Shown: positions 26,297 to 36,876 of the stretch, one piece after another
Layout of the letters: each line of letters begins with the position of its first letter
How positions within the stretch are numbered: the first letter of the stretch is position 1
Source of the DNA: an uncultured Caulobacteraceae bacterium
GTDB lineage: Bacteria; Pseudomonadota; Alphaproteobacteria; Caulobacterales; Caulobacteraceae
DNA length: 64,000 bases
Assembly: GCA_937138625.1 (NCBI GenBank)
Contig: CAKZPF010000003.1
Coordinates: 496,001-560,000 of the forward strand
Reading direction: 5' to 3'
Notes under the pieces: generated by a model
What the model was told of the DNA's origin: nothing
Databases searched by the model: none
The model's input: only the letters and a program-made list of their open reading frames with translations
Position numbers and translations under genes: made by a program

Positions 26297-26811
26297 TCTT
26301 CTTCCTCGTTTAGGTGAGGCGTGGTTTCCGCCGCATCGGATTCGGAGCCTTCTAATTCAATCTCGCAGTTCAGCTTGTGGCCGGACGCGAGATAGGTCCG
26401 TGCACCGATATGAAAGCCTGCTTCCGCATCGAGCCGCACGATAATCAAGACCAGGAAATTCACGGCCTCGCCCTGTTCGGCGAGGAGTTTGTACATGGTG
26501 ATCTCATCCTGAAGGCTCGGCACCACCGGCGCATTCGGATGGGAATGCCATTCGCCCAAATAATTGAATCGCTCAGGATCGCCGTCGAATCTCTTATGCA
26601 GATCGAGTATGTCCTTTCGTGCGGCTGCGCCGCGTCGTTTGAAGGTCGTCGCGGACCCGCTGAAAAAGCGTTGGCGCGTTGCCTCGACGATGCGGAAATC
26701 TCCCTCCGCAATCTGTTCGCCGAACAGCACGCCGCCGGTCTCCTTGAGGCCGGCTCCCTTAAGATCGGAAGTCCACCGCTCAATCATCGTTATCGGTATC
26801 CGCAGTCTCAC
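26293..26811 (-). CDS. cap3: Cap3, JAB/JAMM isopeptidase of CBASS
   Basis: A 172-residue metalloprotease of the JAB family. The zinc site is complete: E24 in ETGG, then H89 and H91 in EWHSHPNAP, S99 and D102. In type II CBASS, Cap3 cleaves the bond that Cap2 makes to the C-terminus of the CD-NTase and so restrains signalling. Translation probably begins at a GTG at 26811, which keeps the first beta strand (LRIPITMI); an ATG at 26787 is the alternative. It overlaps cap2 by about 30 bases and nucC by four. The last 20 residues are very acidic. Confidence 0.9.
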   Translation of the reverse strand: MRLRIPITMIERWTSDLKGAGLKETGGVLFGEQIAEGDFRIVEATRQRFFSGSATTFKRRGAAARKDILDLHKRFDGDPERFNYLGEWHSHPNAPVVPSLQDEITMYKLLAEQGEAVNFLVLIIVRLDAEAGFHIGARTYLASGHKLNCEIELEGSESDAAETTPHLNEEEE

Positions 26812-28501
26812 CGCTCTCGCCTGAAAATAATGAAGCTATAAAGTCCGACTCTAAAGCGGTTTCCGCCCCTGTGGATAAGACACCGCGAACCGGCGCATTC
26901 ACCTCGATGGGCCGGGCGTCAAACGGCCCGTCAAACAGCCATCCGCGCTTCAGCCCAACGAGATATGCGGGTTCGTCATAGTTTGACGGCTCAACATCAA
27001 TTAGCGCGTCGAGGGCAAATGCGCTGATGTGAGCTGCGAATACGGACACATCCGCATCGGTCGCGTGCATCGGGCTCTCCTCGCCGACCGAACCGTCATA
27101 TCCGCTTCCCGTTGGGAGCGGCGGGGTCTCAGTGCTGGAAGCGTAGTACTGGTTCATCACTGTGCGGATGTCATAAGGCGACGGATCCTTGTTGATCCGC
27201 GCTCTCGCCATTTCGCCGCCGACGCCGCCGGCGTAAACCGCGCCCCAGATCAGCGAACGATTGTGGCGCAAGCTGAGACCCGCGAGATGATTGAACACGT
27301 CAGCGTTGGCCGTGGCGTCGATGATGAGATCGCAAGAAGCCAGCGCCTGGCTCACATTGGCCGCTTCCTGGGAGGAGACCTGCGCGCCGATTGCGCTTCT
27401 CCAAACGCCGACTTCGACATCGCGTCGAATGAGCCGCAGTCTGTGTGTTGTTAAATCGGCCTTGTGACGCCCGACATCCCGCCAGTCCCCGTCATGGCGC
27501 TCCAGATTCCCCATATGCAGAATATCACCATCAACAAGCTCAAATCGGCGCACGCCGGATCTTGCGAGTGACACGGCGATTTTGGAGCCAAGGGAGCCGA
27601 GGCCTACAATACCTACCTTTTTCTCCCCGATGTCCGAAGTCGGAAGACCGGAGCGATCACCGTCGAATGGTGCAAGGACGGTCGTGAAACGCAGAAACTC
27701 GTCATCATCCGCGAAATGATCGAGCAGGGTAAGGCCGCCTTCCGATCCGCGCAGAATGACCGTCCAAGCGGCGTCCGCATTCAAACTGAGCCGACCACCG
27801 AAATGCGCATTCAGATCACTGAACGTATTGATCTTCTCCAACGTCATTGTCGATGCGTCAGTGCTCAGGACAACGCCCTTTTTCACGGCGCAAGTTATTC
27901 GTAGGGGTTCCGGCGTCAGGCTCCGCTTTTCGTCATCTCCGCCGATCGACAGAATATGCGCCATGAACGTCCGGCCGCTTCCGTAATCGAAGCCGACTTC
28001 AATCGGCAGGCCGTCAATCTTGTCACCCGCCAGAAGGAGCCGCGCCAAGGGGCTGACATAAAAGCGGGTCACGTCGGATCGTAGCGATAAGGTTTCCGGG
28101 AAATCATGGGCGGATGGGGCATGGATCGCCGCGCCGTCTTCGTCCGGCGTCTCGACTTCCAGAAGACGCTTAGCGCTCTCGATCATCATCGCGCCGGTAA
28201 CGTCCGGCGTCCAATTGTCATTTCGGATTTCAAGGCAGAGATCGCCGCCGGCGCCGTACTGATGTCCCGATAGCCGCGTCTCACCGTCCGCCGGAACGAT
28301 GCTTGGCGGCGATGCCGGGAACGTATTGTGGTAGATCATTCGGAGCGCGTGGCGGCCCCGCGCGATCGCGATCTCGAAAGTGAGCGTCAGCCGTAACTGT
28401 TTGTCTGGGGACCAGATTGGGTTCTGGAACCATTCCGCGTCCAACGCTTCGATGGCTTCCCGTTCAGCTCGTAACCGCGACTGATCGGTGAGCCACCACA
28501 T
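26780..28501 (-). CDS. cap2: Cap2, E2-E1 fusion of CBASS
   Basis: A 573-residue protein with two domains. Residues 1-160 are E2-like, with the probable catalytic Cys89 in GGDLCLE. Residues 290-510 are a ThiF/E1 adenylation domain with the nucleotide-binding loop VGIVGLGSLGSK, VDGD and DLIIDATAN. Cap2 normally activates the C-terminus of the CD-NTase and conjugates it to targets, which primes the sensor. Cysteines occur only at 89, 204 and 390; none is found in the last 180 residues, where the E1 catalytic cysteine of studied Cap2 proteins lies. It starts four bases after the CD-NTase gene. Confidence 0.9.
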   Translation of the reverse strand: MWWLTDQSRLRAEREAIEALDAEWFQNPIWSPDKQLRLTLTFEIAIARGRHALRMIYHNTFPASPPSIVPADGETRLSGHQYGAGGDLCLEIRNDNWTPDVTGAMMIESAKRLLEVETPDEDGAAIHAPSAHDFPETLSLRSDVTRFYVSPLARLLLAGDKIDGLPIEVGFDYGSGRTFMAHILSIGGDDEKRSLTPEPLRITCAVKKGVVLSTDASTMTLEKINTFSDLNAHFGGRLSLNADAAWTVILRGSEGGLTLLDHFADDDEFLRFTTVLAPFDGDRSGLPTSDIGEKKVGIVGLGSLGSKIAVSLARSGVRRFELVDGDILHMGNLERHDGDWRDVGRHKADLTTHRLRLIRRDVEVGVWRSAIGAQVSSQEAANVSQALASCDLIIDATANADVFNHLAGLSLRHNRSLIWGAVYAGGVGGEMARARINKDPSPYDIRTVMNQYYASSTETPPLPTGSGYDGSVGEESPMHATDADVSVFAAHISAFALDALIDVEPSNYDEPAYLVGLKRGWLFDGPFDARPIEVNAPVRGVLSTGAETALESDFIASLFSGESGETADTDNDD

Positions 28502-28505
28502 AAGT

Positions 28506-29528
28506 TCAGGCGAATTTTGCCGGCCGCGCCGTCGGCGCAGCTCTGGTAGCAGTGAAACTCAACGGCGACATCGCGGCGGCGGCGCTTTTCGTCGACTGGC
28601 CCGAGTGTTTCGCCTTCGGGAACCGGTCTCCGAAAATCCGGCGCCAATAATCCGTCGCCTTATCCTGATCGTCCTCCGCCAGGGCCTTGGCGGCGTCGTC
28701 ACGGTGCTTCTTGATCTTGTCATAATAGGCGCAGAATTCGTCGCCGGTCACGCCTTGCAGAATATTCCCGCCCGGCACGGCGGGGTCCGCTTGGGATGGG
28801 CAAGTGCCGATCGTCCGGTTGAAGCTGTAGGCGTCGACGAACGCGTCGCACCAGTCGTGAAAGAGCTGGCCGTAATGCGTTTCGGTCTCGCTGATGTGTG
28901 GCGCGATCAGCGCTTCGAGCGCGAAGCTCTTCGGGTGCCGGGAGACCGTCTTGTTCTGACGCCGCGCCCATTTCACCATCCGCGTCATCGGATTGAACCG
29001 GCCGGAGCAACGCGTGTTCTGCGCCGCCGACCAGTCCGTATGTTCTTCCGGGTCCGTCTTATACCACTCACCGGTATTGCGATTGCCGATGCGGAAGAGA
29101 TTGTCGTCCTGCCGGTCGAGCAGGATCGACACGTCGAGATCGGCCTTGTTCATGGACAGGGCGATCGAGCAGCGATTGCGTTTGATTGTGGTGATACCGA
29201 GATCGTCCCTCGCCCTGTTCAACGCCGCGTAAAGTTCATCCATCAACGCCGCCGCATCCGCGAACCATGGATTGCCCTCAACCACGACATAGAGATCGAC
29301 ATCGGGGCGTTCGGTGGACTCCCCCTTTTTTCTTGGTCGGATCGATGTTGACCGCCGATAGGACCCGCCCAAAAAGACGCGCTTCACCTTGCTTTTGAAC
29401 TCATCGTCGTTGAGCAACGCTTTGCGGACAGAGCTATGGGCGCTCTGGCAATTTGCGACCGTTGTCTCGCTCGGCGTGATATCCTTGATGAACTCTGTAA
29501 ATCTAGCGTTCGGTGTCATAACAACCAC
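28506..29528 (-). CDS. CBASS CD-NTase (cyclic oligonucleotide synthase)
   Basis: A 340-residue nucleotidyltransferase. The GS motif (LGGSYRRSTSIRP, about residues 53-65) is followed by D76/D78 in RPDVDLYVVV and D130/D132 in ADLDVSIL, giving the catalytic acidic set. On phage infection such enzymes make cyclic di- or trinucleotides; with a NucC effector the expected product is cyclic tri-AMP, which is an inference. The C-terminal 35 residues are Ala/Ser/Thr-rich, probably flexible and end in Phe-Ala, suitable for use as the tail that Cap2 conjugates. The start may be GTG at 29528 (AAGGA five bases upstream) or ATG at 29519. I cannot assign the clade. Confidence 0.9.
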   Translation of the reverse strand: MVVMTPNARFTEFIKDITPSETTVANCQSAHSSVRKALLNDDEFKSKVKRVFLGGSYRRSTSIRPRKKGESTERPDVDLYVVVEGNPWFADAAALMDELYAALNRARDDLGITTIKRNRCSIALSMNKADLDVSILLDRQDDNLFRIGNRNTGEWYKTDPEEHTDWSAAQNTRCSGRFNPMTRMVKWARRQNKTVSRHPKSFALEALIAPHISETETHYGQLFHDWCDAFVDAYSFNRTIGTCPSQADPAVPGGNILQGVTGDEFCAYYDKIKKHRDDAAKALAEDDQDKATDYWRRIFGDRFPKAKHSGQSTKSAAAAMSPLSFTATRAAPTARPAKFA

Positions 29529-29756
29529 ATGTTCCTTGTATGTTCTCGCTCGATATCATCGTGGCTGAAACCGTGCAACAAGAATCAATATATTGATGCC
29601 CATAATGGCCGGACCACTATATCTTCCAATATTCTGGCCTAGGTGGTGACCGGTCCAACAATTTCAACCCTGCAGATTCTGATTTCTCAGTCGACCCAGT
29701 GCGCCGCTGGCGAAGATTGAAATCATGAACAAAATCAGCTGGGGTCAGGGAGGTTT
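29529..29756. other. AT-rich gap between integrase and CBASS operon
   Basis: These 228 bases contain no gene. The left 110 bases are AT-rich compared with the rest of the element and should hold the CBASS promoter. I cannot place the -35 and -10 boxes with confidence. Confidence 0.4.
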
Positions 29757-31016
29757 TCACCCTAACCTCGGATCAGCCGCGTAGACCGCCATGCTTTCCG
29801 GAATGATGTTCGGCTTGCGGCTCTCGCCGGCGGCCCAGGCGTCGATCATGTCGGCCCATTCCTGCATCATGTGGCGGCGCTGGTCGGCATATTCCGCCTT
29901 GTTATAGACCCCGCGCGATGAGCGCCGGTCCTCATGGGCGAGGCTCTTCTCGATCCAGTCGCGGTTGAAGCCCAGCTCGTTCAGGAGCGTCGATCCGGTG
30001 CGCCGCAGGTCGTGGACGGTGAACGGCTCCAGCGGCAACTCCATCTCGCTCGCCAGCTTGTGAGCGCTGTCGGTGATCCGGTTGAAGGTCGCATTCGATA
30101 TCGGACGGAAGGTGTCGTAGCGCGACGGAAAGACGTATTTCGATCCGCCTGCGCAGGTTTTCAGCGCCACCAGAATGTCGAGCGCCTGGTTCGACAGATA
30201 GACATTATGGTCGAGGCCCGTCTTCATCCGCTTCTTCGGGATGGTCCAGACCGCATCCTGAAAGCTGACTTCATCCCAGGTCGCATGAGCGACCTCGGTC
30301 TTGCGCTTCATCGTCAGCAGGATGAATTTCACGCCGAGCTTCAGCGTCGGATTGGCGGTGATCTCTTCAAGGACCCGATAGAGGACCCGGATCTCCAGCG
30401 GCGTGAGCGAGCGGTCGCGGGGCCGGACACGCGCGATCGAACGGGGATCGACCTCTTCGGCGGGATTCTCTACGCGGATGCCGTGCAAATTGGCGAAGGC
30501 GTAGACGAGCTTGATGAACTCACGGGCGTGGAGCGCCGTTGAAGGCGCGCCTCGCTTCTTGATCTTGTCGCAGAGCTGACGGACATCCTCGCTCGTCACT
30601 TCGCGCAAGGTGTAATTGCCCAGCGCCGGGATCAGGTCACGATCGACAATGTGACGACGCATATCGCGGGTCGAGTCCGACATCTCGCTCTCAGCGAGCC
30701 AGCGCTGAGCAAGCTCGCCGAATGTCCCTTCGGATTTCGCCTTGGCCTTGGCCCGCTTCTTTTCCTTGGCGGGTGAGACACCCTCATCCACGAGCTTCTT
30801 CGCATCGATCAGCTTCTCGCGCGCAGCCGCCAGCGTGATCCCGTACTTGCCATAACGCCCGATGGTCAGCGTCTCCCGGCGCCCGTTCACACGGTAATCG
30901 TAGCGGAAGGTCTTGGTGCCCGTCGGCGCGACGGACACATAGAGGCCGTCCCGGTCTGCGACCTTGTAGGGTTTATCCTTTGATTTCAACGACTTGATTG
31001 CAATATCGGTCAGCAT
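29757..31016 (-). CDS. int: Tyrosine recombinase (P4-type integrase) of the ICE
   Basis: A 419-residue integrase. The N-terminal arm-binding DUF4102-type domain is seen in DRDGLYVSVAPTGTKTFRYD, a core-binding domain follows, and the catalytic domain carries the first Arg in LLTMKRKTEVAH, the HDLRR box and the nucleophile Tyr in GVYNKAEY. It would recombine the element with the guaA 3' end. The ATG at 31016 has GGAGG upstream; a start at 31076 is rejected. It is transcribed away from guaA, and its upstream region holds repeated TACCGTCAG sites. Confidence 0.95.
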   Translation of the reverse strand: MLTDIAIKSLKSKDKPYKVADRDGLYVSVAPTGTKTFRYDYRVNGRRETLTIGRYGKYGITLAAAREKLIDAKKLVDEGVSPAKEKKRAKAKAKSEGTFGELAQRWLAESEMSDSTRDMRRHIVDRDLIPALGNYTLREVTSEDVRQLCDKIKKRGAPSTALHAREFIKLVYAFANLHGIRVENPAEEVDPRSIARVRPRDRSLTPLEIRVLYRVLEEITANPTLKLGVKFILLTMKRKTEVAHATWDEVSFQDAVWTIPKKRMKTGLDHNVYLSNQALDILVALKTCAGGSKYVFPSRYDTFRPISNATFNRITDSAHKLASEMELPLEPFTVHDLRRTGSTLLNELGFNRDWIEKSLAHEDRRSSRGVYNKAEYADQRRHMMQEWADMIDAWAAGESRKPNIIPESMAVYAADPRLG

Positions 31017-31040
31017 GTTGCGCCTCCTTCCCACCAATTT

Positions 31041-31197
31041 TACCGTCAGGCCAAAATGGCCATTTTTCGACAACAAAACGCTTATTTTTCAATGCGTTAT
31101 GCCGAAAAAATACCGTCAGGCCGCCAAAATGGGCTGACGGTATTTTGACTTTAGGCAGGAAGAGGCAATTTGTATACCGTCAGGCGATACCGTCAGA
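31041..31197. repeat. Five TACCGTCAG repeats, candidate integrase arm sites
   Basis: Copies begin at 31041, 31111, 31175 and 31188 on the plus strand, and one lies at 31134-31142 on the minus strand. The second and third form a perfect 13-bp inverted repeat (AAAATACCGTCAG at 31107-31119 and complement at 31134-31146). All lie between the integrase start codon and the guaA end, where arm-type sites for integrase and excisionase, or operators controlling int, are expected. Confidence 0.65.
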
Positions 31198-31289
31198 ACG
31201 TTCCGTTGGCCCGCGATAGAGGGCGATAGATACCGAACGATCATCGGTATCAAGCCATTGTATTTGTTGGATTTATTGATCGTTCGCGA

Positions 31290-31345
31290 TAGTCTACGAA
31301 GGACGCGGAATCATTCCCACTCAATGGTGCCGGGCGGTTTTGACG
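31290..31345. other. Chromosome-ICE junction (att site) at guaA 3' end
   Basis: The integrase gene and its repeats lie directly beyond the guaA stop codon at 31311. The 3' end of guaA is a well-known insertion site for genomic islands with this kind of integrase. The core is expected within the last guaA codons (ATTGAGTGGGAATGA on the minus strand). The second att copy is left of the window, so exact borders cannot be set. Confidence 0.7.
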
Positions 31346-32888
31346 TGATGTCATAGACCACCCGGTTCACCCCGCGCACTTCATTGATGATGCGGGTGGC
31401 CATACGCGACAACAGGTCATGTGGAATAGGATACATATCGGCCGTCATACCATCGACCGAGGTCACGGCGCGCAAGGCCAACACCCGCTCATAGGTGCGG
31501 GCATCCCCCATCACACCCACGGTACGCACCGGCAGCAAAACCGCAAAGGCCTGCCAGATCTCATCATAAAGCCCGGCCTCACGAATTTCTTCGAGATAGA
31601 TTTTATCGGCCTTTTGCAGGATCTCGACAGCTTCTGGTGTGATCTCCCCCGGAATGCGAATGGCTAGACCCGGCCCTGGGAAAGGATGACGACCCACAAA
31701 GGCCTCGGGCAAACCGAGCTCTCGGCCCAGCGCCCGCACTTCGTCTTTGAACAGTTCCCGTAAGGGCTCCACCAGTTTCATCTTCATCCGTTCCGGCAGG
31801 CCGCCCACATTGTGGTGGGATTTGATGACCTGGGATGGTCCGCCGTGAACCGAGACACTTTCGATAACATCCGGATAAAGCGTGCCCTGGGCCAAGAACT
31901 CGGCGCCGCCGATCTTGCTGGCCTCGGCATCAAAAACATCGATGAACAGCTTGCCGATGGTTTTGCGTTTTTGCTCGGGGTCACTGACGCCCGCCAAAGC
32001 GCCCAAAAAAGTGTCGCCCGCGTCCACATGCACCAGTGGGATGTTATAATGATCGCGGAACAGGCCCACGACTTCGTCGGCCTCGCCGTGACGCATCAGG
32101 CCAGTGTCGACGAAAACACAGGTCAACTGATCGCCAATGGCCTCGTGCAGCAACACCGCCGCCACCGAGCTGTCCACACCGCCGGACAACCCACAAATCA
32201 CTTTGGCGTTGCCCACCTGAGCGCGGATGCGGGCTTTGGCCTCTTCTTTAAAGGCTTTCATGCTCCAGTCGCCTTGGAACCCGGCGATGGTTTGGGCAAA
32301 ATTCTTCAGGATTTGCGCGCCTTTCGGGGTGTGATGCACCTCGGGGTGGAACTGTACCGCATAAAGCTTGCGCCCCTCGTCGGCGATGGCGGCAAAGGGT
32401 GCACCTTTGGATTTAGCGATGATCTCAAAGCCATCGGGGATCTTTGTCACCCGGTCCCCGTGGCTCATCCAGACGGTTTCTTTCTCGCCCAGGCCTTCGA
32501 ACAAGGGGCTGTGGCCGACGTGCTCAATCTCGGCGCGGCCGAACTCGCGGTCATGGCCGCTTTCCACCTGACCACCCAGGGCCGTGCACAAGGTCTGCTG
32601 GCCATAACAAATGCCCAACACCGGCACGCCGGCGTCCAGCACCGCTGGATCCATTTTGGGGGCTAAGGCATCGGTGACGCTTGATGGTCCACCCGACAGC
32701 ACGATGGCCTTGGGGTGCACGGTTTTGATGGCCTCGGCGGCCTTGGTGTGGGGCCAAATTTCGCAATAGATCTTGGCCTCGCGCAGGCGGCGGGCAATCA
32801 GCTGGGTCACCTGGCTGCCAAAATCCACAATCAACAGGGTCTCGTGCAGGGTGTGCTCGGGCGTGATGTCGGTTTGATGATGGGTCAT
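31311..32888 (-). CDS. guaA: GMP synthase (glutamine-hydrolysing)
   Basis: A 525-residue enzyme that converts XMP to GMP with glutamine and ATP, the last step of guanine nucleotide synthesis. The glutaminase domain has the nucleophile in GICYGQQ and the His/Glu pair in QFHPEVHHT. The ATP-pyrophosphatase loop is SGGVDSS, and the C-terminal dimer domain ends in TIEWE, as usual. The reading frame is intact although an ICE is integrated at its 3' end. The start overlaps the stop of the upstream RsmB-like gene by four bases. Confidence 0.98.
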   Translation of the reverse strand: MTHHQTDITPEHTLHETLLIVDFGSQVTQLIARRLREAKIYCEIWPHTKAAEAIKTVHPKAIVLSGGPSSVTDALAPKMDPAVLDAGVPVLGICYGQQTLCTALGGQVESGHDREFGRAEIEHVGHSPLFEGLGEKETVWMSHGDRVTKIPDGFEIIAKSKGAPFAAIADEGRKLYAVQFHPEVHHTPKGAQILKNFAQTIAGFQGDWSMKAFKEEAKARIRAQVGNAKVICGLSGGVDSSVAAVLLHEAIGDQLTCVFVDTGLMRHGEADEVVGLFRDHYNIPLVHVDAGDTFLGALAGVSDPEQKRKTIGKLFIDVFDAEASKIGGAEFLAQGTLYPDVIESVSVHGGPSQVIKSHHNVGGLPERMKMKLVEPLRELFKDEVRALGRELGLPEAFVGRHPFPGPGLAIRIPGEITPEAVEILQKADKIYLEEIREAGLYDEIWQAFAVLLPVRTVGVMGDARTYERVLALRAVTSVDGMTADMYPIPHDLLSRMATRIINEVRGVNRVVYDITSKPPGTIEWE

Positions 32889-34162
32889 GAGATCCTCGTG
32901 AGGCCAGCAATGAAAAAGCCATCGGTTTGGCTAGTGTGGGGGCTAAGCTGAAGCGTATGACCGTTCACCCCCCGCGAGGCAAGATCCTTTGTCGCCTCTG
33001 GCCCCAGCTGCTGTTCCATCTGCTGAGCCAAATCCAGGGGGCGGAGACCAGAAATTTCCGCTAAAAGATTACCGATTTTTTGCTTGTTTTCAGATGATAA
33101 AACAGAACACGTAAAGTAATACATTCTCCCGCCAGGCCGCAGCAACTGGGCTGCCGTGCGCAAAACCTCGGCCTGGGCCGCATGTCGCTCGCACAAGATT
33201 GCAGCGGTCAGCCGCCAGGCATCCTCGGGGTGGCGACGCCACACGCCCGACCCCGAACAGGGCGCATCCACAACCACCACATCCACTTGGCCGTGCAGAT
33301 CCGCAAGTTCGGGCGCACCTGGCGTCAGCTCGCGCATCTCAGCACTCAATCCGGCGCGTTCCAAACGCGGGGTGATGGCCGCCAGGCGTTTTGGGTCAAT
33401 ATCGCAGGCCAGCAGACGCCCGCCGTCACTGTCCCCGGTTTGCATCAGACTTGCCAAAATACTGGCGAGTGCCAGCGTCTTGCCCCCGCCACCGGCACAC
33501 AAGTCAACCACCGTTTGGCCCGGCTGCACCGCCGTCAGGGCCACGGCCAGTTGGCTGGCTTCGTCCTGGATTTCAAAATCGCCAGACTGAAACGCCTCAG
33601 TTTGGCTCAGATCCAAGCCGCTTTTGCCCCGCAACCCCCACGGGGACCAGGGCGTCGGTGACAGCGCCATCCCCTGCTCAGCCAACTGGTTTTGCAGGTC
33701 TTCCCGCGCGATACGGCCGGGATGCACCCGAATGTCGACAGGCGCACGTTCGAACAAACCCGCCAAGGCCCGAATAAGATCGGGACCAAAGGTGGCCTTC
33801 AGATCCTCATAGACCGCCTGGCCATCCGGTGTGCGCGGCGGCAAGGCGCCGCTCAGCACGGCCTGCTCATCTGTGTTCAAATCCCCCAGGCCGTGGGGTT
33901 GGCCGCACAGGGCGGCCACGTCCTGGCCTGTGGTTTTCATATGCAACAGGGCCAACTCCCGCCCCGTCAGGCCGCGCCCCCCCCACTGGGGCCAATGGCG
34001 CAAAATGTCATAGGTGATATCAGAAATGGCACGGCGATCTTTCGAGCCCGCAAAGCGGTTGGCCCGCCCCCACCGTTTCAGGATCTGGCTGGTGTCCGCC
34101 GTCGTGGCAAAAATTTCGTCTAGAACTTGGGCCACAGCCCCATATCGCGCACCGGGTGTCAT
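32885..34162 (-). CDS. RsmB-like RNA cytosine-5 methyltransferase
   Basis: A 425-residue methylase of the NOL1/NOP2/Sun group. The SAM loop is [15 protein letters not shown], and the two catalytic cysteine motifs are DAPCSGSG and [11 protein letters not shown]. It most likely methylates 16S rRNA; assignment as RsmB itself is by general similarity, as the NusB-like N-terminal domain is not obvious. The ATG at 34162 is preferred over an upstream in-frame start. The gene is coupled to guaA. Confidence 0.88.
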   Translation of the reverse strand: MTPGARYGAVAQVLDEIFATTADTSQILKRWGRANRFAGSKDRRAISDITYDILRHWPQWGGRGLTGRELALLHMKTTGQDVAALCGQPHGLGDLNTDEQAVLSGALPPRTPDGQAVYEDLKATFGPDLIRALAGLFERAPVDIRVHPGRIAREDLQNQLAEQGMALSPTPWSPWGLRGKSGLDLSQTEAFQSGDFEIQDEASQLAVALTAVQPGQTVVDLCAGGGGKTLALASILASLMQTGDSDGGRLLACDIDPKRLAAITPRLERAGLSAEMRELTPGAPELADLHGQVDVVVVDAPCSGSGVWRRHPEDAWRLTAAILCERHAAQAEVLRTAAQLLRPGGRMYYFTCSVLSSENKQKIGNLLAEISGLRPLDLAQQMEQQLGPEATKDLASRGVNGHTLQLSPHTSQTDGFFIAGLTRIS

Positions 34163-34292
34163 AGACGGGTGATGATCAGATCCAGGCCCCTTGTCAAGAG
34201 AACACACCGTAACAGCGCGCCATGCCTTGAATTATTATTGACGCCCAAGTGGATTTCTTGCAGTTTTCAAAGCGATCATGACCGGAGGCCCC

Positions 34293-35273
34293 ATGTCCAC
34301 AGCCCTTAGCCCAGACGAGCACACAGGCCCGTACCAATTCTCATATGGCACACCTTACGCCGAGATAGACTTTACGCGTCGTCTGGCAGACAGCAACAAC
34401 GACCACATGGTCACCCAAACCGAGGCAGAACAGTTTGTCATCAGCGGCGAAGCCTATGTCGTTGATACCACCCGAAACATCATCAATGATGAAATTGAGC
34501 GTCTGCAGACAAAAATCATGGCCAACGAGACCCAATGGGCCAATGCCAGCCGTGCCTTGGATGAATTGGTCCAATCTGCTTCTGACCAAGGTCTGCAAGC
34601 CGGTGACTACACAGGCGCCTTGACCGCCAAAATCGCTAAACACGCGCAGGCCGCGCATGAGGCCGAGCAAGAGAACATAGCCCTTCGCCAAGAGGTGGCC
34701 ACTCTCAAGAGCTATATCGCCAACCTTGTTATGTCCGACGAGGCCAATAATCATATACTGGAACCTCAGGAACTCAGTGTCCTTTTGACCGCATTTTCCC
34801 CAGGCCTGGAAGGTTTTGAGGACGCCGTCGCCGCCGAGGACGCCACATACGACTCCTACCAAAACCACATCACAACCCTGGAAACCAAATATGCGGATGT
34901 GTTTGAGGGCTGGTGGAGCGTGCATGTCGAAGGCGCGCCCTACAAATTTTATATGGCGCCCTCTCGGTTTGACATTGGCAAGGTGAATTTCAAGGCCAGC
35001 CTAGAAAGCATTTTTGATGTGGATCGCAAGCTCAGCCAAACCATAACGCCCGAAGAAAAAGACGGCTTTATTGATGCCGCTTGGGGGTTTCATTATGCGG
35101 CGCTTTCTCGTGAATTTGTCACCGCCTTTATGCAAGCGCACAGCACGAATTCTGGGCACATTCTGGTGGACCCCCAGCACCTGGACTCTAGGCTCAATTT
35201 CCGCCTGTGGAAAGAGAATGGCGAGCTGAAAGTCTCGAACGGCTCCAGCTATGCCGTGCCTCAGCACCCGTAG
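34293..35273 (+). CDS. Hypothetical protein with EF-hand-like loops
   Basis: A 326-residue protein with no signal peptide or membrane segment. An EF-hand calcium loop is visible near the N-terminus (DSNNDHMVTQTE), a weaker one in the middle (DEANNHILEPQE), and a coiled-coil region (about residues 60-145) lies between them. It sits alone on the plus strand between minus-strand rsmB-guaA and guaB. The ATG at 34293 has GGAGG just upstream; one at 34278 is less well placed. I do not recognise the family. Similar isolated EF-hand genes recur further right in the window. It lacks the VDCxEF motif of those at 38968-42785. Confidence 0.75.
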   Translation: MSTALSPDEHTGPYQFSYGTPYAEIDFTRRLADSNNDHMVTQTEAEQFVISGEAYVVDTTRNIINDEIERLQTKIMANETQWANASRALDELVQSASDQGLQAGDYTGALTAKIAKHAQAAHEAEQENIALRQEVATLKSYIANLVMSDEANNHILEPQELSVLLTAFSPGLEGFEDAVAAEDATYDSYQNHITTLETKYADVFEGWWSVHVEGAPYKFYMAPSRFDIGKVNFKASLESIFDVDRKLSQTITPEEKDGFIDAAWGFHYAALSREFVTAFMQAHSTNSGHILVDPQHLDSRLNFRLWKENGELKVSNGSSYAVPQHP

Positions 35274-35294
35274 CGCGCGTCAAACGCCCGGCCC

Positions 35295-36803
<1,509 letters not shown>

Positions 36804-36876
36804 TTAACAGCTTGGCGTCCGTTTGCAAAGGGGAATTTGGCGTTTTAATGGACAAGCGTGCCGGAAGGCCAAAAAT

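Noticed and set aside
31041..31197. A CRISPR array
   Set aside because: Repeats are only nine bases, irregularly spaced and in both orientations.
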